Shown piece after piece: positions 45,680-55,707 of a stretch of 64,000 nucleotides of DNA. The DNA is from Polyangium jinanense (GTDB lineage Bacteria; Myxococcota; Polyangia; Polyangiales; Polyangiaceae): contig NZ_JAGTJJ010000003.1 in NCBI RefSeq assembly GCF_028435365.1, positions 124,001-188,000 of the forward strand. The letters run 5' to 3'. How positions within the stretch are numbered: position 1 is the stretch's first letter; each line of letters starts with the position of its first letter. Position numbers and translations under genes: made by a program. The notes below the pieces were generated by a model. That model made no database searches and had not been told where the DNA came from. It worked only from the letters and a program-made list of their open reading frames with translations.

Positions 45680-46291
45680 ATGCACCGGGGCATTTCGACG
45701 TTTTGCCTTCTCGCGCTCACGAGCGTGCTCCCCGCGTGCATCGCCTTTCCCTTCGCGACGCCGCCGCTCGCCATTTCCGGGGGCGGCGGCGTTCGTTATG
45801 GGACGCCGAGCACCAAGCAGACGGGCCCCTCGATGGGGCACGTCGACGTGGGGGTGAAGCCGCTCCAGCTCATGCGTGACTGGCAGAAGCGGCGTGCGGA
45901 CGTCGGCTTGGGCTACACGTTCGAGGCGGGCGCCGGGCCCTCCCGGCACGGCGCCTTTTTCGAAGGGACGGTCTTTCCCGTCGTGGATCAAATCGCCCGT
46001 ATCGGCGTCGCGGCCCAGCCGCGGCTCTGGTACGAGCCGGAGACGGACAAGATGGGGTTTGGCATGGCCGCTCGCGTCACGGCCGAGGTCCGCGCGTTCG
46101 AGGCGACCACGTTCTCGGGGACGAGCTCCAGCGGCGGCGCTATAGGGTATGCGTACGGCGAGGCAGGGCTTGGCCTTTACCTCGAAGGCGCGTATGCGAA
46201 GATCGGGGAGCGGCCGAACGCGACGCTGGGGTTCGGTCTGACCGGCCGCATTCCCGCCACGGTCGGCCTCGCGATTGCGTTCTTGCGCTGA
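45680..46291 (+). CDS. Barrel-like lipoprotein downstream of kinase/TPR genes
   Basis: 203-aa lipoprotein starting at ATG 45680, 15 bases after the TPR gene, so third in this operon. Lipobox LPAC. The mature part has alternating aromatic and Gly strands (VRYGTPSTKQTGPSMGHVDV, GLGYTFEAGAGPSRHGAFFEG, YGEAGLGLYLEGAYAKIG) ending IAFLR. It may form an outer-membrane-associated barrel; no known family. Confidence 0.75.
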   Translation: MHRGISTFCLLALTSVLPACIAFPFATPPLAISGGGGVRYGTPSTKQTGPSMGHVDVGVKPLQLMRDWQKRRADVGLGYTFEAGAGPSRHGAFFEGTVFPVVDQIARIGVAAQPRLWYEPETDKMGFGMAARVTAEVRAFEATTFSGTSSSGGAIGYAYGEAGLGLYLEGAYAKIGERPNATLGFGLTGRIPATVGLAIAFLR

Positions 46292-46353
46292 GGCCGTGCG
46301 CGCCCGCCCGCGGCGGCCGGGCCCGTCCGCCCGCGCCGCGCGGTCGTTTCGGA

Positions 46354-47064
46354 ATGCTTCCGCTCGAAGAAGTAGCGAAAGGGACTTGCGACCACGCGAC
46401 GCGATCCAAACATTCGCTGGCAATGGTCGCAATTGCTCCGTCCACGGTAGAGCCCGGCCCCGATTCACCCGCCCCGGACAGCGAAGAAACGACGCAGCCG
46501 AGGCTGCGCGCTGTCTCGGCTTCCCCACCGGACTCGGCCGTTCGCAGGGTGATGCCGCCCGCGGAGCGCAAAAAGGACCCGTACATCGTGCTCGTGGGGC
46601 TCGACCTCTCGGAGCCCGGCGGCCGGGCTTGGCGGTTCGCTTTTGATCTGGCGGAGCTCCGGGGCGAAGAGACCGAGATTCACGCGGTGGTGATCGGGGC
46701 GCGCGGCATGGCGCCGCGAATCAAGGACGTGGCGACGCCGCGGGTGTCGACCTCGCACGCGAGCGAGGCGAAGCTGCCGACTTTGAAGGTGCTCGAACAT
46801 CGCTCCGCGGGCGGGCAAGCGCGGCTCATGGCCATGCATTACCGTGACGGACGGCCGGACAAGGCCATCGTGAACCTGGCGCACGAAATCGGGGCCGACC
46901 TCATCGTCGTGGCGAGCCACCCGCCGAGCCGCCTGGAGCGTCTTTTCGGCGGCCCGCTCGCCGATCGCATCGCGCGCAATGCGCCATGCCCCGTCGTGAT
47001 CGTCCGCCCGAAGCGCGACGAGGACGACCCGGGCGTCGATCAATACGATCCGCGCCTTCGTTAA
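46354..47064 (+). CDS. Universal stress protein family
   Basis: 236-aa protein. The frame opens at ATG 46354, but a second ATG at 46423 (MVAIAPSTVEPG) is an equally good start; neither has a clear ribosome site. A disordered Pro/Glu N-terminus of ~60 residues precedes one UspA domain (IVLVGLDLSEPGGRAWRFAF, HEIGADLIVVASH, LERLFGGPLADRIARNAPCP, then VVIVRPKR). The domain lacks the usual GxxG ATP loop spacing of the 23652 protein (PPSRLERLFGGPLADRI). Its stop overlaps the convergent ggt stop by four bases. Confidence 0.83.
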   Translation: MLPLEEVAKGTCDHATRSKHSLAMVAIAPSTVEPGPDSPAPDSEETTQPRLRAVSASPPDSAVRRVMPPAERKKDPYIVLVGLDLSEPGGRAWRFAFDLAELRGEETEIHAVVIGARGMAPRIKDVATPRVSTSHASEAKLPTLKVLEHRSAGGQARLMAMHYRDGRPDKAIVNLAHEIGADLIVVASHPPSRLERLFGGPLADRIARNAPCPVVIVRPKRDEDDPGVDQYDPRLR

Positions 47065-48950
47065 GGACGGGCGTCCTTCGCCTTTTCCATGTCCGAACGG
47101 GAAATCCCCTCGGCCGTGCCTCCCTCGCGGGGATCGGCGAAGCCGTAGGCAAAGCCCGTCTGCGGGTCGACGAGGATGTCGTTCGCGTCGCCTTGCGTGA
47201 GGTTGCTCTGCTCGATCGTGTGCCCGCGCCGCGTGAGCTCGGCGAGCACCTCGCGCGGCGGCGGGCGCTGCTTCTCCACGCGCAGTTTGTCCGGCTGGAA
47301 CTGGTGGTGCAGGCGGCCGGTCGCGATGGCCTCGTCGATCGTCATGCCCCAGTCGACGAGGTTGCGGAAGACCTGGGCCACGGTGTTCGGGATCGTGTCG
47401 CCGCCCGGCGAGCCGAGCACGAGCGCGAGCCGTCCGTTCTGCGTGACGATCGTCGGCGACATCGAGGTCGCCATGCGTTTGCCCGGCGCGACGACGTTCG
47501 GGCCGTCCTTCGAGAAGCCGCCGAGAGCGTTGCCGAGCAGGACGCCCGTGCCGGGCACGACGACCTTCGCGCCGAACCCGGCCGAGAGCGTGTACGTGCA
47601 AGCGACGGCGTTGCCCTCGGCATCGACGACCGAGAAGTGCGTGGTCTCGGGTGACTCCTTCGCGGCCTCGGGCATCGCCGCGGCGAGCGTGGCCGAGGGC
47701 GTGGCGCGCGTCGGGTCGATCGCGGGCTTGCGGGTCGCGAGGTGCACGCCGGAGAGGAGCTCGTGGAGCTTCGTGTCGAGGTCCTTTGGCCCGAAGTCCG
47801 GGTCGGCCCCGACGAGCCTTCGATCGGCGTAGGCGCGGCGCGCGGCCTCGACGAAGAGGTGGAGCGCGTCGGCCGAGCCGGGCTTCTGCTCGTGTGCGCG
47901 CGCGCGTTCGAGCGAGAGCATGATCTGCGCGAACGCGATGCCGCCCATCGACGGCGGAGGCGCGGTCTCCACCGAAAAACCTCGGTACGAGAAGCGCAGC
48001 GGCGCGCGCTGCTTCGCGCGGTAGTCGGCCATGTCCTTGGCCGTGATGTACCCGCCGCCCTTCTTCATCCATTCGTCGATCGCGCGCGCGAAAAATCCTT
48101 CGTAGAAGGCGCGCGGGCCTTCCTTCGCGATCGACTCGAGCGTGCGCGCGAGGTCCGGCTGACGCACGCGTTCGCCCTCGGCGAGTGGTTTTTTCCCTTT
48201 GCCCCAGATCGCGCGGGCCGCGGGGTCGTGCTTGAGCTTGTCCCAGGCCCACGCGAGCGTGAGCGCTTGCCGCGGCCCGAGCGCGTGTCCCTTCTTCGCA
48301 AGCTCGATGGCGGGCGCGACGAGCTCCGCGAGCGGGCGCGTGCCGAACCGTTCGAGCGCAAAGGACAAACCCGCGACGGTGCCCGGAACGCCGGCCGAGC
48401 GCAGGCCGATGCCGCCGTCGTGATCGAGCATCGCGAGCACCTTCTCGGTCGTCGCGCCGGCCGCGGGCGCGGTCTCGCGGAAGTCGACGAAGTGCGTCTC
48501 GCCGCTCTTCAGGCGGATCATCATCACGCCGCCGCCGCCGATGTTTCCCGCTGAGGGATGCGTGACGGCGAGCGCGTACGCGATGGCCACCGCGGCATCG
48601 ACGGCGTTGCCGCCGCGGCGCAGCACGCTGACGCCGATGCGCGTGGCGTTCTTCTCGACGGAGGTGACGAGGCCGGCCTCGCCCTGCACGGCGCGCTTGC
48701 CGCCCGGGCGAAGAGCGACGGGCGGAGCGGGCGGCGGCGGGGCCGGGTAAGGGTCGGGCGCGGGCGCGCTCGCAGCGGCGGAGGTCGCAGGGACGACGGC
48801 CGCAGACGCGCTCGTGGAGGCGCTCGGCGCGGCGGACGTCACGGAGGGGGGAGGGGGCGTGGCGTCGTCGCGCGGCGCGGGCGTCTGGGCGACGCAGGCC
48901 GAGACGAGCGCCGCCGCGAGGAGGATGGTTCTTCTCGGACGCGCGGGCAT
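47061..48950 (-). CDS. ggt: Gamma-glutamyltransferase (lipoprotein precursor)
   Basis: 629-aa precursor from ATG 48950. A signal peptide with a Cys (LVSACVAQ) suggests lipidation. A Pro/Ala/Ser-rich spacer of about 60 residues follows. The catalytic region includes GNAVDAAVAIAYALAVTHP and the autocleavage site at T436 in ETTHFSVVDAEGN, the N-terminal Thr of the small subunit. Late motifs are GSPGGDTIPNT and the C-terminal LTQGDANDILVD. It cleaves gamma-glutamyl bonds (glutathione) at the cell envelope. Confidence 0.93.
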   Translation of the reverse strand: MPARPRRTILLAAALVSACVAQTPAPRDDATPPPPSVTSAAPSASTSASAAVVPATSAAASAPAPDPYPAPPPPAPPVALRPGGKRAVQGEAGLVTSVEKNATRIGVSVLRRGGNAVDAAVAIAYALAVTHPSAGNIGGGGVMMIRLKSGETHFVDFRETAPAAGATTEKVLAMLDHDGGIGLRSAGVPGTVAGLSFALERFGTRPLAELVAPAIELAKKGHALGPRQALTLAWAWDKLKHDPAARAIWGKGKKPLAEGERVRQPDLARTLESIAKEGPRAFYEGFFARAIDEWMKKGGGYITAKDMADYRAKQRAPLRFSYRGFSVETAPPPSMGGIAFAQIMLSLERARAHEQKPGSADALHLFVEAARRAYADRRLVGADPDFGPKDLDTKLHELLSGVHLATRKPAIDPTRATPSATLAAAMPEAAKESPETTHFSVVDAEGNAVACTYTLSAGFGAKVVVPGTGVLLGNALGGFSKDGPNVVAPGKRMATSMSPTIVTQNGRLALVLGSPGGDTIPNTVAQVFRNLVDWGMTIDEAIATGRLHHQFQPDKLRVEKQRPPPREVLAELTRRGHTIEQSNLTQGDANDILVDPQTGFAYGFADPREGGTAEGISRSDMEKAKDARP

Positions 48951-48970
48951 CGGCGGGGGGACTCTATCCC

Positions 48971-48997
48971 AAGCCCCCGGTTGACGCTTGGGGGCTT
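48971..48997. terminator. Possible terminator between the 36-Cys gene and ggt
   Basis: An 8-bp stem (AAGCCCCC / GGGGGCTT, 11-nt loop) lies between the minus-strand stop at 49044 and the ggt start. A second hairpin (GCTCGG...CCGAGC) lies next to it near 49000. T-tracts are short. Confidence 0.4.
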
Positions 48998-49043
48998 TGC
49001 TCGGACGAGCCGAGCGCCGCCCCCAAACCCCCGAGGTCGGCGA

Positions 49044-49928
49044 CTACTTCTTCTGGTTCTTGCGGCGGCCGAGCGCGAGGCCGAAGGCCGCGATGGCGCC
49101 GAGGATGCCGGCCGCGCTGCCCGACGTGTTGCCGGCGCTCTGCGCGCAGGAGACGCCCGCCTCGCCCGAGGCGGTGCAGCGGCCGCCGCTGCAATTCGCG
49201 TCACCGCGCACGTAACCCTCGACCTTGATCTCGAGCAGGCTCTCGAGCTGCGCGACGCAATTGTCGATCTGCTCGCCGACGTCGACGTACTGGCCGTCGC
49301 AGAAGAGCGCGCCTTCAGGCCTCTGGCAGGCGACCTCGCAGCCGCCCTTGAGCTCGGCCTCGCAGTCGACGAAGCCCTTGGCCTGGCAGTCGATCTGGCA
49401 GTCGATGTTGGCCTGCGCGTCGCAGGAGCCGGTGCAGCACGCGGAGCACTGCGCCTTGCAGTCCGCGCTGGGCGGCGTGGCCTCGCAGCGCGCGTCGCAC
49501 TCGCCGCCGCACGTGGCCTCGCAGGAGGCGCGGCAGCGGGCGCTGTCCGGATCGGCGGCGCAGGAGGCGTCACAGCTCGCGCCGCAGTCCGCGCGGCAGG
49601 AAGCGCCGCACTCGAAGCTGCCGGGGTCGACGTTGCACTCGGCCTCGCAGCTCGCCGCGCAGCTCGCGGTGCACGAGGCGCTGATGTTCGCGTTGCACTG
49701 GCCGCTGCAGCCGACGTAGAGGTCGGCGGCGCACTGGACCTGGAAGCTCACGGGCTCGCACGCGGCGGTGCAGCCGCCCGAGACGCGCATCTCGCACTGG
49801 GCGTTCGCGGCGAGCTCGATGCCGCCGCAAGCGCTGATGGTCTTTGCGTCGGCCGAGGAAGCAAAGCCGAAGGTCGTGGCGGCGGCGAGCGCGGCGGCGG
49901 CGAAGATCGGGGCAAGGGAAGTACGCAT
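49044..49928 (-). CDS. 36-Cys secreted protein with C-terminal sorting-like tail
   Basis: 294-aa protein from ATG 49928 with a signal peptide (cleaved near SSADA). It has 36 cysteines, many spaced every four residues (CTASCAASCEAEC, CGASCRADCGASC, CRASCEATCGGEC). Such CxxxC ladders could form a disulfide-linked helical solenoid or bind metal. The C-terminus has a Ser/Gly hinge (SAGNTSGSAAG), a short hydrophobic helix (ILGAIAAFGLAL) and a basic tail (GRRKNQKK), the layout of MYXO-CTERM-type surface-sorting signals. No known family. Confidence 0.75.
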   Translation of the reverse strand: MRTSLAPIFAAAALAAATTFGFASSADAKTISACGGIELAANAQCEMRVSGGCTAACEPVSFQVQCAADLYVGCSGQCNANISASCTASCAASCEAECNVDPGSFECGASCRADCGASCDASCAADPDSARCRASCEATCGGECDARCEATPPSADCKAQCSACCTGSCDAQANIDCQIDCQAKGFVDCEAELKGGCEVACQRPEGALFCDGQYVDVGEQIDNCVAQLESLLEIKVEGYVRGDANCSGGRCTASGEAGVSCAQSAGNTSGSAAGILGAIAAFGLALGRRKNQKK

Positions 49929-50118
49929 GAGTTCGTTCTCCTGTGTGGACGAGGGGTCCCTCGATCGCGGCGCCCCCGGTGCAAGGGGGCGACCATCCGC
50001 GAGGGTACGTCCTGCGTTTGACGATCCGCCGAGGATTTCGAAACGGTCGAGCTCCGCCGTTCACGCCGCCTCGGGCGGGGCTGTCATACCGGCGGTCGCT
50101 CGTCCGACCAGGTCGAGC

Positions 50119-51165
50119 TCACGGAAGGATTTGACTCGTGATCCTGCCTGGGCCGTACCGCGCCACGATGCCCTCGCGCGCCGCGCCCGGCATGCTGCTC
50201 GTCACGAAGTTTCCTCCAACGGCCCAGTACGTGCCAGTGCCATCGGCCCAGGCCGCATGCAGATCGGCATAAGGTGGCACTTCGAACTCGTCCACCCAGG
50301 CGCCCGCGTCGAGACGCTGCTTCGAGCCGCCGAAGCCCACGACGACCACCTCGCCGGGCGCGTTGCAAGCCACGCCGTTGACGCCGTTCGTGAGCGCGAC
50401 GTCGAGCTTCTGCCACGTCGCGCCGTCCGAGCGGAGGACGTCGAACGTGCCGACGGCGTAGACCTCGTTCGAGCCGCAGCCAGCCACCGTGAAGAGTGTG
50501 CCACTGGCGAGAGGCGGGTCCGATTCGAGGGCCCATTCCGCGCCTTTTTTATGCCAGATCGTGCCGTACTCGCCGACCACGTAGAGGTCGTCCGAGCTCG
50601 TGCCCCAAACCTTGTAGTGCGCGCGTCCGAGCGGCATGCCGGGCAAGGTCACCGGCGTCCAGGTGCTCCCGTCCCAGTGCAGGATCACGTCGTTCGGGGC
50701 GTCGACGCCGCCCTCGGGTGTGCCGCCGACGGCCCAGGCGTCCGTCTTCGAGGCCGCCCAGACGCCCCAGAGCGTCGCCGTGGTGCCGGAATCGTGCTCC
50801 GTGAAGGTCGCGCCGTCCCAGTGGGTGATGCGGCCCTCCTCGCCGACCATCCAGACGTCGTCCGGGCCGGAGCCCGAGACCCACCAGTACGTCTGGTCGC
50901 CGCCGGGATGGAGTTCGCGGAAGGAGGCGCCGTCGAAGTGGACCACGAGCGACTCCAGGCCGTTTCCGAGCGGGCCGCCGACGGCGAAGACGTCCTTCGG
51001 GCCGCTGCCCCAGACGCTGAGCACCGCGCGGTCGAGGTCGCCCCCGTCGAGCGCGACTTGCCACGCGGGCGTTTCCGAGGAAGGCGGCTTGTCCGGCGGC
51101 GGATCGGAGCAGCCGGTCGTGAGCGCCACGAGCGTGAGCACGAGCGAGAGGCGATGGTGCTTCAC
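50119..51165 (-). CDS. Beta-propeller lipoprotein (third gene of Cu-monooxygenase operon)
   Basis: 348-aa lipoprotein starting at GTG 51165, with GGAGGA a few bases upstream and a 4-base overlap with the preceding gene (stop TGA shared in GTGA). Lipobox ALTTGC. About seven short repeats of the type VWGSGPKDVFAVGG, YWWVSGSGPDDVWMVGEEG, LWGVWAASKTDAWAVGG and VWGTSSDDLYVVGEYG form propeller blades ending in AVGG-like strands. Such domains occur in many myxobacterial surface lipoproteins. Ligand unknown. Confidence 0.85.
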   Translation of the reverse strand: MKHHRLSLVLTLVALTTGCSDPPPDKPPSSETPAWQVALDGGDLDRAVLSVWGSGPKDVFAVGGPLGNGLESLVVHFDGASFRELHPGGDQTYWWVSGSGPDDVWMVGEEGRITHWDGATFTEHDSGTTATLWGVWAASKTDAWAVGGTPEGGVDAPNDVILHWDGSTWTPVTLPGMPLGRAHYKVWGTSSDDLYVVGEYGTIWHKKGAEWALESDPPLASGTLFTVAGCGSNEVYAVGTFDVLRSDGATWQKLDVALTNGVNGVACNAPGEVVVVGFGGSKQRLDAGAWVDEFEVPPYADLHAAWADGTGTYWAVGGNFVTSSMPGAAREGIVARYGPGRITSQILP

Positions 51166-51845
51166 GGCGATCCTCCGGACGCGTCCGGAGGGTCTCCGTC
51201 TGCGCCCGCGTCGAGGTCCGGATCGATGGGGCCTGCATCGGGATCGCACTGCATGCCGAGGACGTAGTCGCCGGCGCACATGCAGAGGCACTCGGCTTCG
51301 TAGCCGGGTTCGTCGCAGCGCGGGGTCACGGTCATGATCTTCGTGACCTTCTTGCCGTCGCGATCCGTGAGCGAGACCGTGAGCTCGTAGGGTTTGTCGA
51401 AGAGGTCCTCCTCGGCCCACTGGTTCGGACACGCCGCGATGTTCGAGAACGTGGAGATGTCCGTCGGCGCGCTGCGCCCGTGGCCGTCGTCCGTGGGCTC
51501 GAGGTTGATGATGCGTGTGTCCAGACGAACTTGTTTCGTCACCGGGTCGCGCAGGGCGCCCGCGACGCGGACGGCGCACGGGTCGACGTTCGTCGCCCGC
51601 ACGCCCGCGAACACGACGCGGCCGCCCTGCGGCGGGAAGATGAGCGAGATGCTCGATCCGTCGCTGATCGGCTGCAGTTCGCCCCCGGGACCGAGCGCGA
51701 TCACTTCCATGATCGGCTCGGCCGAAGGGTCCCCGAGATACGCGAGCTTGCAGCCCCCGATCGGGCCGGCGTCCGGCTCCGGCGGCGGCGAGGGAGAGCT
51801 GCAAGCAGCGAGCGCGAGCACGAGGGCGACCGAGCGTTTGTCCAC
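51162..51845 (-). CDS. Lipoprotein of unknown function (second gene of Cu-monooxygenase operon)
   Basis: 227-aa lipoprotein starting at GTG 51845, two bases after the previous gene's stop. Lipobox LALAAC. Contains a beta-rich domain with a few cysteines (NVDPCAVRVAGALRDP, IAACPNQWAEEDL, TPRCDEPGYEAECLCMCAGD) and an Asp/Gly-rich tail. It overlaps the next gene by four bases, so the three genes form one transcript. No known family. Confidence 0.75.
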   Translation of the reverse strand: MDKRSVALVLALAACSSPSPPPEPDAGPIGGCKLAYLGDPSAEPIMEVIALGPGGELQPISDGSSISLIFPPQGGRVVFAGVRATNVDPCAVRVAGALRDPVTKQVRLDTRIINLEPTDDGHGRSAPTDISTFSNIAACPNQWAEEDLFDKPYELTVSLTDRDGKKVTKIMTVTPRCDEPGYEAECLCMCAGDYVLGMQCDPDAGPIDPDLDAGADGDPPDASGGSP

Positions 51846-51847
51846 GG

Positions 51848-52930
51848 CTAGAAGCAGTTGATGTTGTCGGACTTCGGGTAGTAGTAGACGAAGATGTTGC
51901 AGTGCTCGTTGGCCTCGACGATCGGGCCGAACGTGTAGCAGCAGTCGTCGGCGCCCTGCTTGTCGAGCGCGTTCAAGCCGTCGCAGCCGAGCGAGGCCTC
52001 GGGCATCTGCCACTGGTACGAGCACGTGTAGAACACGCCGCCGCCCGCGGGGACCTCGCGATCGAGCTCGGGCGACGTGAGCATCGGCGGCTCGTCCCAG
52101 GCCTGCGAGGCGTAGAAGCGCTCATCCATCGGCGGCTGGTCGATGCTCACGCCGTCCCACGTGAACATGTCGAACTGTTTGCCGCGGCTGTGGAAGTGGC
52201 CGTTCGCGCCGATGATGTGCACGGGCACGTCGCTGTTGAACTGGCAGGAGCCGTCGAAGGAGGGCGTCGGGTTCGAGGCACAGACGCGGATCGACTGCTT
52301 CGTCGCGAAGAGCGTTCCGAGCTGCGCCTTGACCTTCTCCTTCGGGATCGTCCAGAAGTTCACGTTGACCTTGCCCTCGCCCGAGGGCGTGCCCTGCGTC
52401 GACGCGTTGACGTAGTGCGTCTGGAGCATGAGCCACTCGTCGGGCATGAACTCGTTGGCGACGCCCTCGGGGAAGGTCCAGTCGAGCTGGCCGTCGATCT
52501 GCGAGTTCGCGACGAGCGGCCAGTCCGCCCAGTTCGAGCTCTTGAAGCACTCGCCGACGTTGTCCTTGCCCTCCTGGATCGCGCCGTTCGCCGGATCGAG
52601 GCCCGTGATCGTGCGGACGCGGAAGACGTTCATGTGGTGCGAGCCCTCTTTCTGGGCGATCTGCACGCGGTTCACGTAGACGGGGCTCTCCGGATCGAGG
52701 CCGTTCGCGGCCGCGAGGTCACGGACGCGGAAGAAGTAACAGTCCTGCTTCTCGACGCCGGCCGGGACCTCGAAGGTCTTCGTCTCGATCTGGAAGCCCT
52801 GACCCGCCGGGGGTGGGTCGATATGTGCCGGGTCTGCCCCCGTTGTCGGGGGGGGATTCGGCTCGCTCGAGCATGCAAAAAAGAGGGGGGCCGCGAACGC
52901 AAGCAAGACGAGAGATCGGAATGCAGACAT
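51848..52930 (-). CDS. Copper type II ascorbate-dependent monooxygenase-like lipoprotein
   Basis: 360-aa lipoprotein from ATG 52930. Lipobox FFACSS. The rest resembles the two-domain peptidylglycine/dopamine hydroxylase (PHM/DBH) fold: a first-domain HHM element (KEGSHHMNVFRVR), a second His-rich site (LMLQTHYVNAST) and GANGHFHSRGKQ in the second domain, near a Met-rich strand. These are the CuH and CuM ligand regions of the family. It would hydroxylate C-H bonds at the cell envelope with ascorbate or another reductant. It leads a three-gene operon of lipoproteins. Confidence 0.75.
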   Translation of the reverse strand: MSAFRSLVLLAFAAPLFFACSSEPNPPPTTGADPAHIDPPPAGQGFQIETKTFEVPAGVEKQDCYFFRVRDLAAANGLDPESPVYVNRVQIAQKEGSHHMNVFRVRTITGLDPANGAIQEGKDNVGECFKSSNWADWPLVANSQIDGQLDWTFPEGVANEFMPDEWLMLQTHYVNASTQGTPSGEGKVNVNFWTIPKEKVKAQLGTLFATKQSIRVCASNPTPSFDGSCQFNSDVPVHIIGANGHFHSRGKQFDMFTWDGVSIDQPPMDERFYASQAWDEPPMLTSPELDREVPAGGGVFYTCSYQWQMPEASLGCDGLNALDKQGADDCCYTFGPIVEANEHCNIFVYYYPKSDNINCF

Positions 52931-53106
52931 AGGTTCTCCTCCCCGGGGGTGAGAAAAAGGGGACGGTAAGGACGCTACACGAAAGCAAGTCGTCGGCCAT
53001 CCGGGCCCTGCTGCCCTCCGCGCGTCCTTTCCCGGGGAAGGTGCGCGCGAGGAGGCGCACACAGGGCGCCTTGCTGCTATTGTCGCCGCACGGAGGATTT
53101 TCGTCG

Positions 53107-53331
53107 ATGGCTGGCAACAAGCAGTGCGGAGAGCACACCGAGCTCGCGTCGAACAGCGCCGTGCGCGTGACGCGATGCACGTGCGGCACGGTTCACGTCA
53201 CCATGCTTCAGAACGGCGTGACGGTGCGCATGTCGGCCGACGCCCTCCGCAACGCGTGGGCAGGGATGAAGGCCGCGATCGATCGGATGGACGAGCCCGT
53301 GCCGAGCTTCGGCAGCTCGATCATCAACTGA
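53107..53331 (+). CDS. Small protein with Cys/His cluster
   Basis: 74-aa cytoplasmic protein starting at ATG 53107. C7, H10, C24, C26 and H30 (KQCGEH, TRCTCGTVHV) could bind a metal. A helical C-terminal half follows (ADALRNAWAGMKAAIDRM). It lies between the divergent Cu-monooxygenase operon and gltA. No family recognised. Confidence 0.65.
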   Translation: MAGNKQCGEHTELASNSAVRVTRCTCGTVHVTMLQNGVTVRMSADALRNAWAGMKAAIDRMDEPVPSFGSSIIN

Positions 53332-53410
53332 CGTTCGCGAGGATGCGGGAGGGGTAGGGCGCGCGGGGGGAGGCGGCCCTCCCCCCACGCATGCGCGAGG
53401 CGCGAGCCTT

Positions 53411-54772
<1,362 letters not shown>

Positions 54773-54950
54773 AAGCCGAGCGGAACCACACGTGAAGTGT
54801 CCACGTGCACGCAAATATCGTGGGGACGCCGGAAAACACAGGGTTTCGGCTCTAGGAGTGTTGGTCTGGCCACAAGCAGGGGGCGATCGACGGGGGTCTC
54901 TCAGGGCAAACCCCGCGGCGGCCAGGGAAAACTTTGGTAGGTACACGAGG

Positions 54951-55598
54951 ATGGCCGCGCTCGAACCGATGGTCCGGGGCAAGCTCGCCTCCCACCCCGA
55001 TGCGACTGCGTTCGCCGCCGAGGTCCTCCGGGTCCATCGGCGCTACGCGACGGAGATCGTGCAAGCGTACGCGCTCTGCCCGTTCGTCCGAGATGTGGAC
55101 GTCGCGTTCGGGAAGTTCTGCGTGATGCTCGACCGCGAGCCCGATCTCGACGCGACGCGTGAAGCGGTCGTTGCGGCGCAAAGCAACGTGCTGCACGTGG
55201 TCTTTCCGCTCGCGCTGCCGCCGCCGAACGTGTTCGAGCGCTTCGCTTCGACGCTGCTTGCCCGTTTGCAAGGGTTTTTCCCGGAGGCGCCGGTGATGGC
55301 GGCGTTCCACCCCGAGCTCGTCGGTGATCGCGACGCGCCGCATCGTCTCATCGGGCTCTTGCGCCGCGCGCCCGACCCGTTCGTGCAGTTCATCCCCGCA
55401 GGCGTGCACGAGGGCGGCACGGTGTTCGCGACCTCGATCGAGGAGTTCGAGGCGAGCGCGGTCGACCGTTCGGAGCTCACGTTCCAGAAGCTGCGCGGCG
55501 AGCCGATCGAAGCGCTGCTCGCGCGGGCCCAGGAGATCCGCGCGGATCGGGATCGGGCGTACGCGCGGTTTGCCGAGCTCGCCATCGCGGCGGGCTAG
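54951..55598 (+). CDS. DUF1415-like protein
   Basis: 215-aa protein starting at ATG 54951. It matches the DUF1415 pattern as I know it: an N-terminal helical part (RRYATEIVQAYALCPFVRDV), then a beta-alpha region (VLHVVFPLALPPPNVFERFA) and a conserved late HPELVGDRDAPHRLIG segment. Function unknown in this family. It is followed by a terminator shared with the HU gene. Confidence 0.8.
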   Translation: MAALEPMVRGKLASHPDATAFAAEVLRVHRRYATEIVQAYALCPFVRDVDVAFGKFCVMLDREPDLDATREAVVAAQSNVLHVVFPLALPPPNVFERFASTLLARLQGFFPEAPVMAAFHPELVGDRDAPHRLIGLLRRAPDPFVQFIPAGVHEGGTVFATSIEEFEASAVDRSELTFQKLRGEPIEALLARAQEIRADRDRAYARFAELAIAAG

Positions 55599-55609
55599 AC
55601 GGGATGCAC

Positions 55610-55669
55610 AAAAAAGAAAACGGGCCGCGCGCCGGCTTCGCACTGCGAAGACCGGCGTTCCGCGACCCG
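55610..55669 (-). terminator. Terminator of the HU gene
   Basis: Read on the minus strand, a long GC-rich stem (CGCCGG...CCGGCG with an inner TTCGCA/TGCGAA hairpin) is followed by a run of T (A-rich on plus, 55610-55620). It ends HU transcription and may also act for the convergent DUF1415-like gene. Confidence 0.7.
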
Positions 55670-55707
55670 TGGCCCCGCCCTTCGACTCGAGGGACGGGAG
55701 CGAAGGC

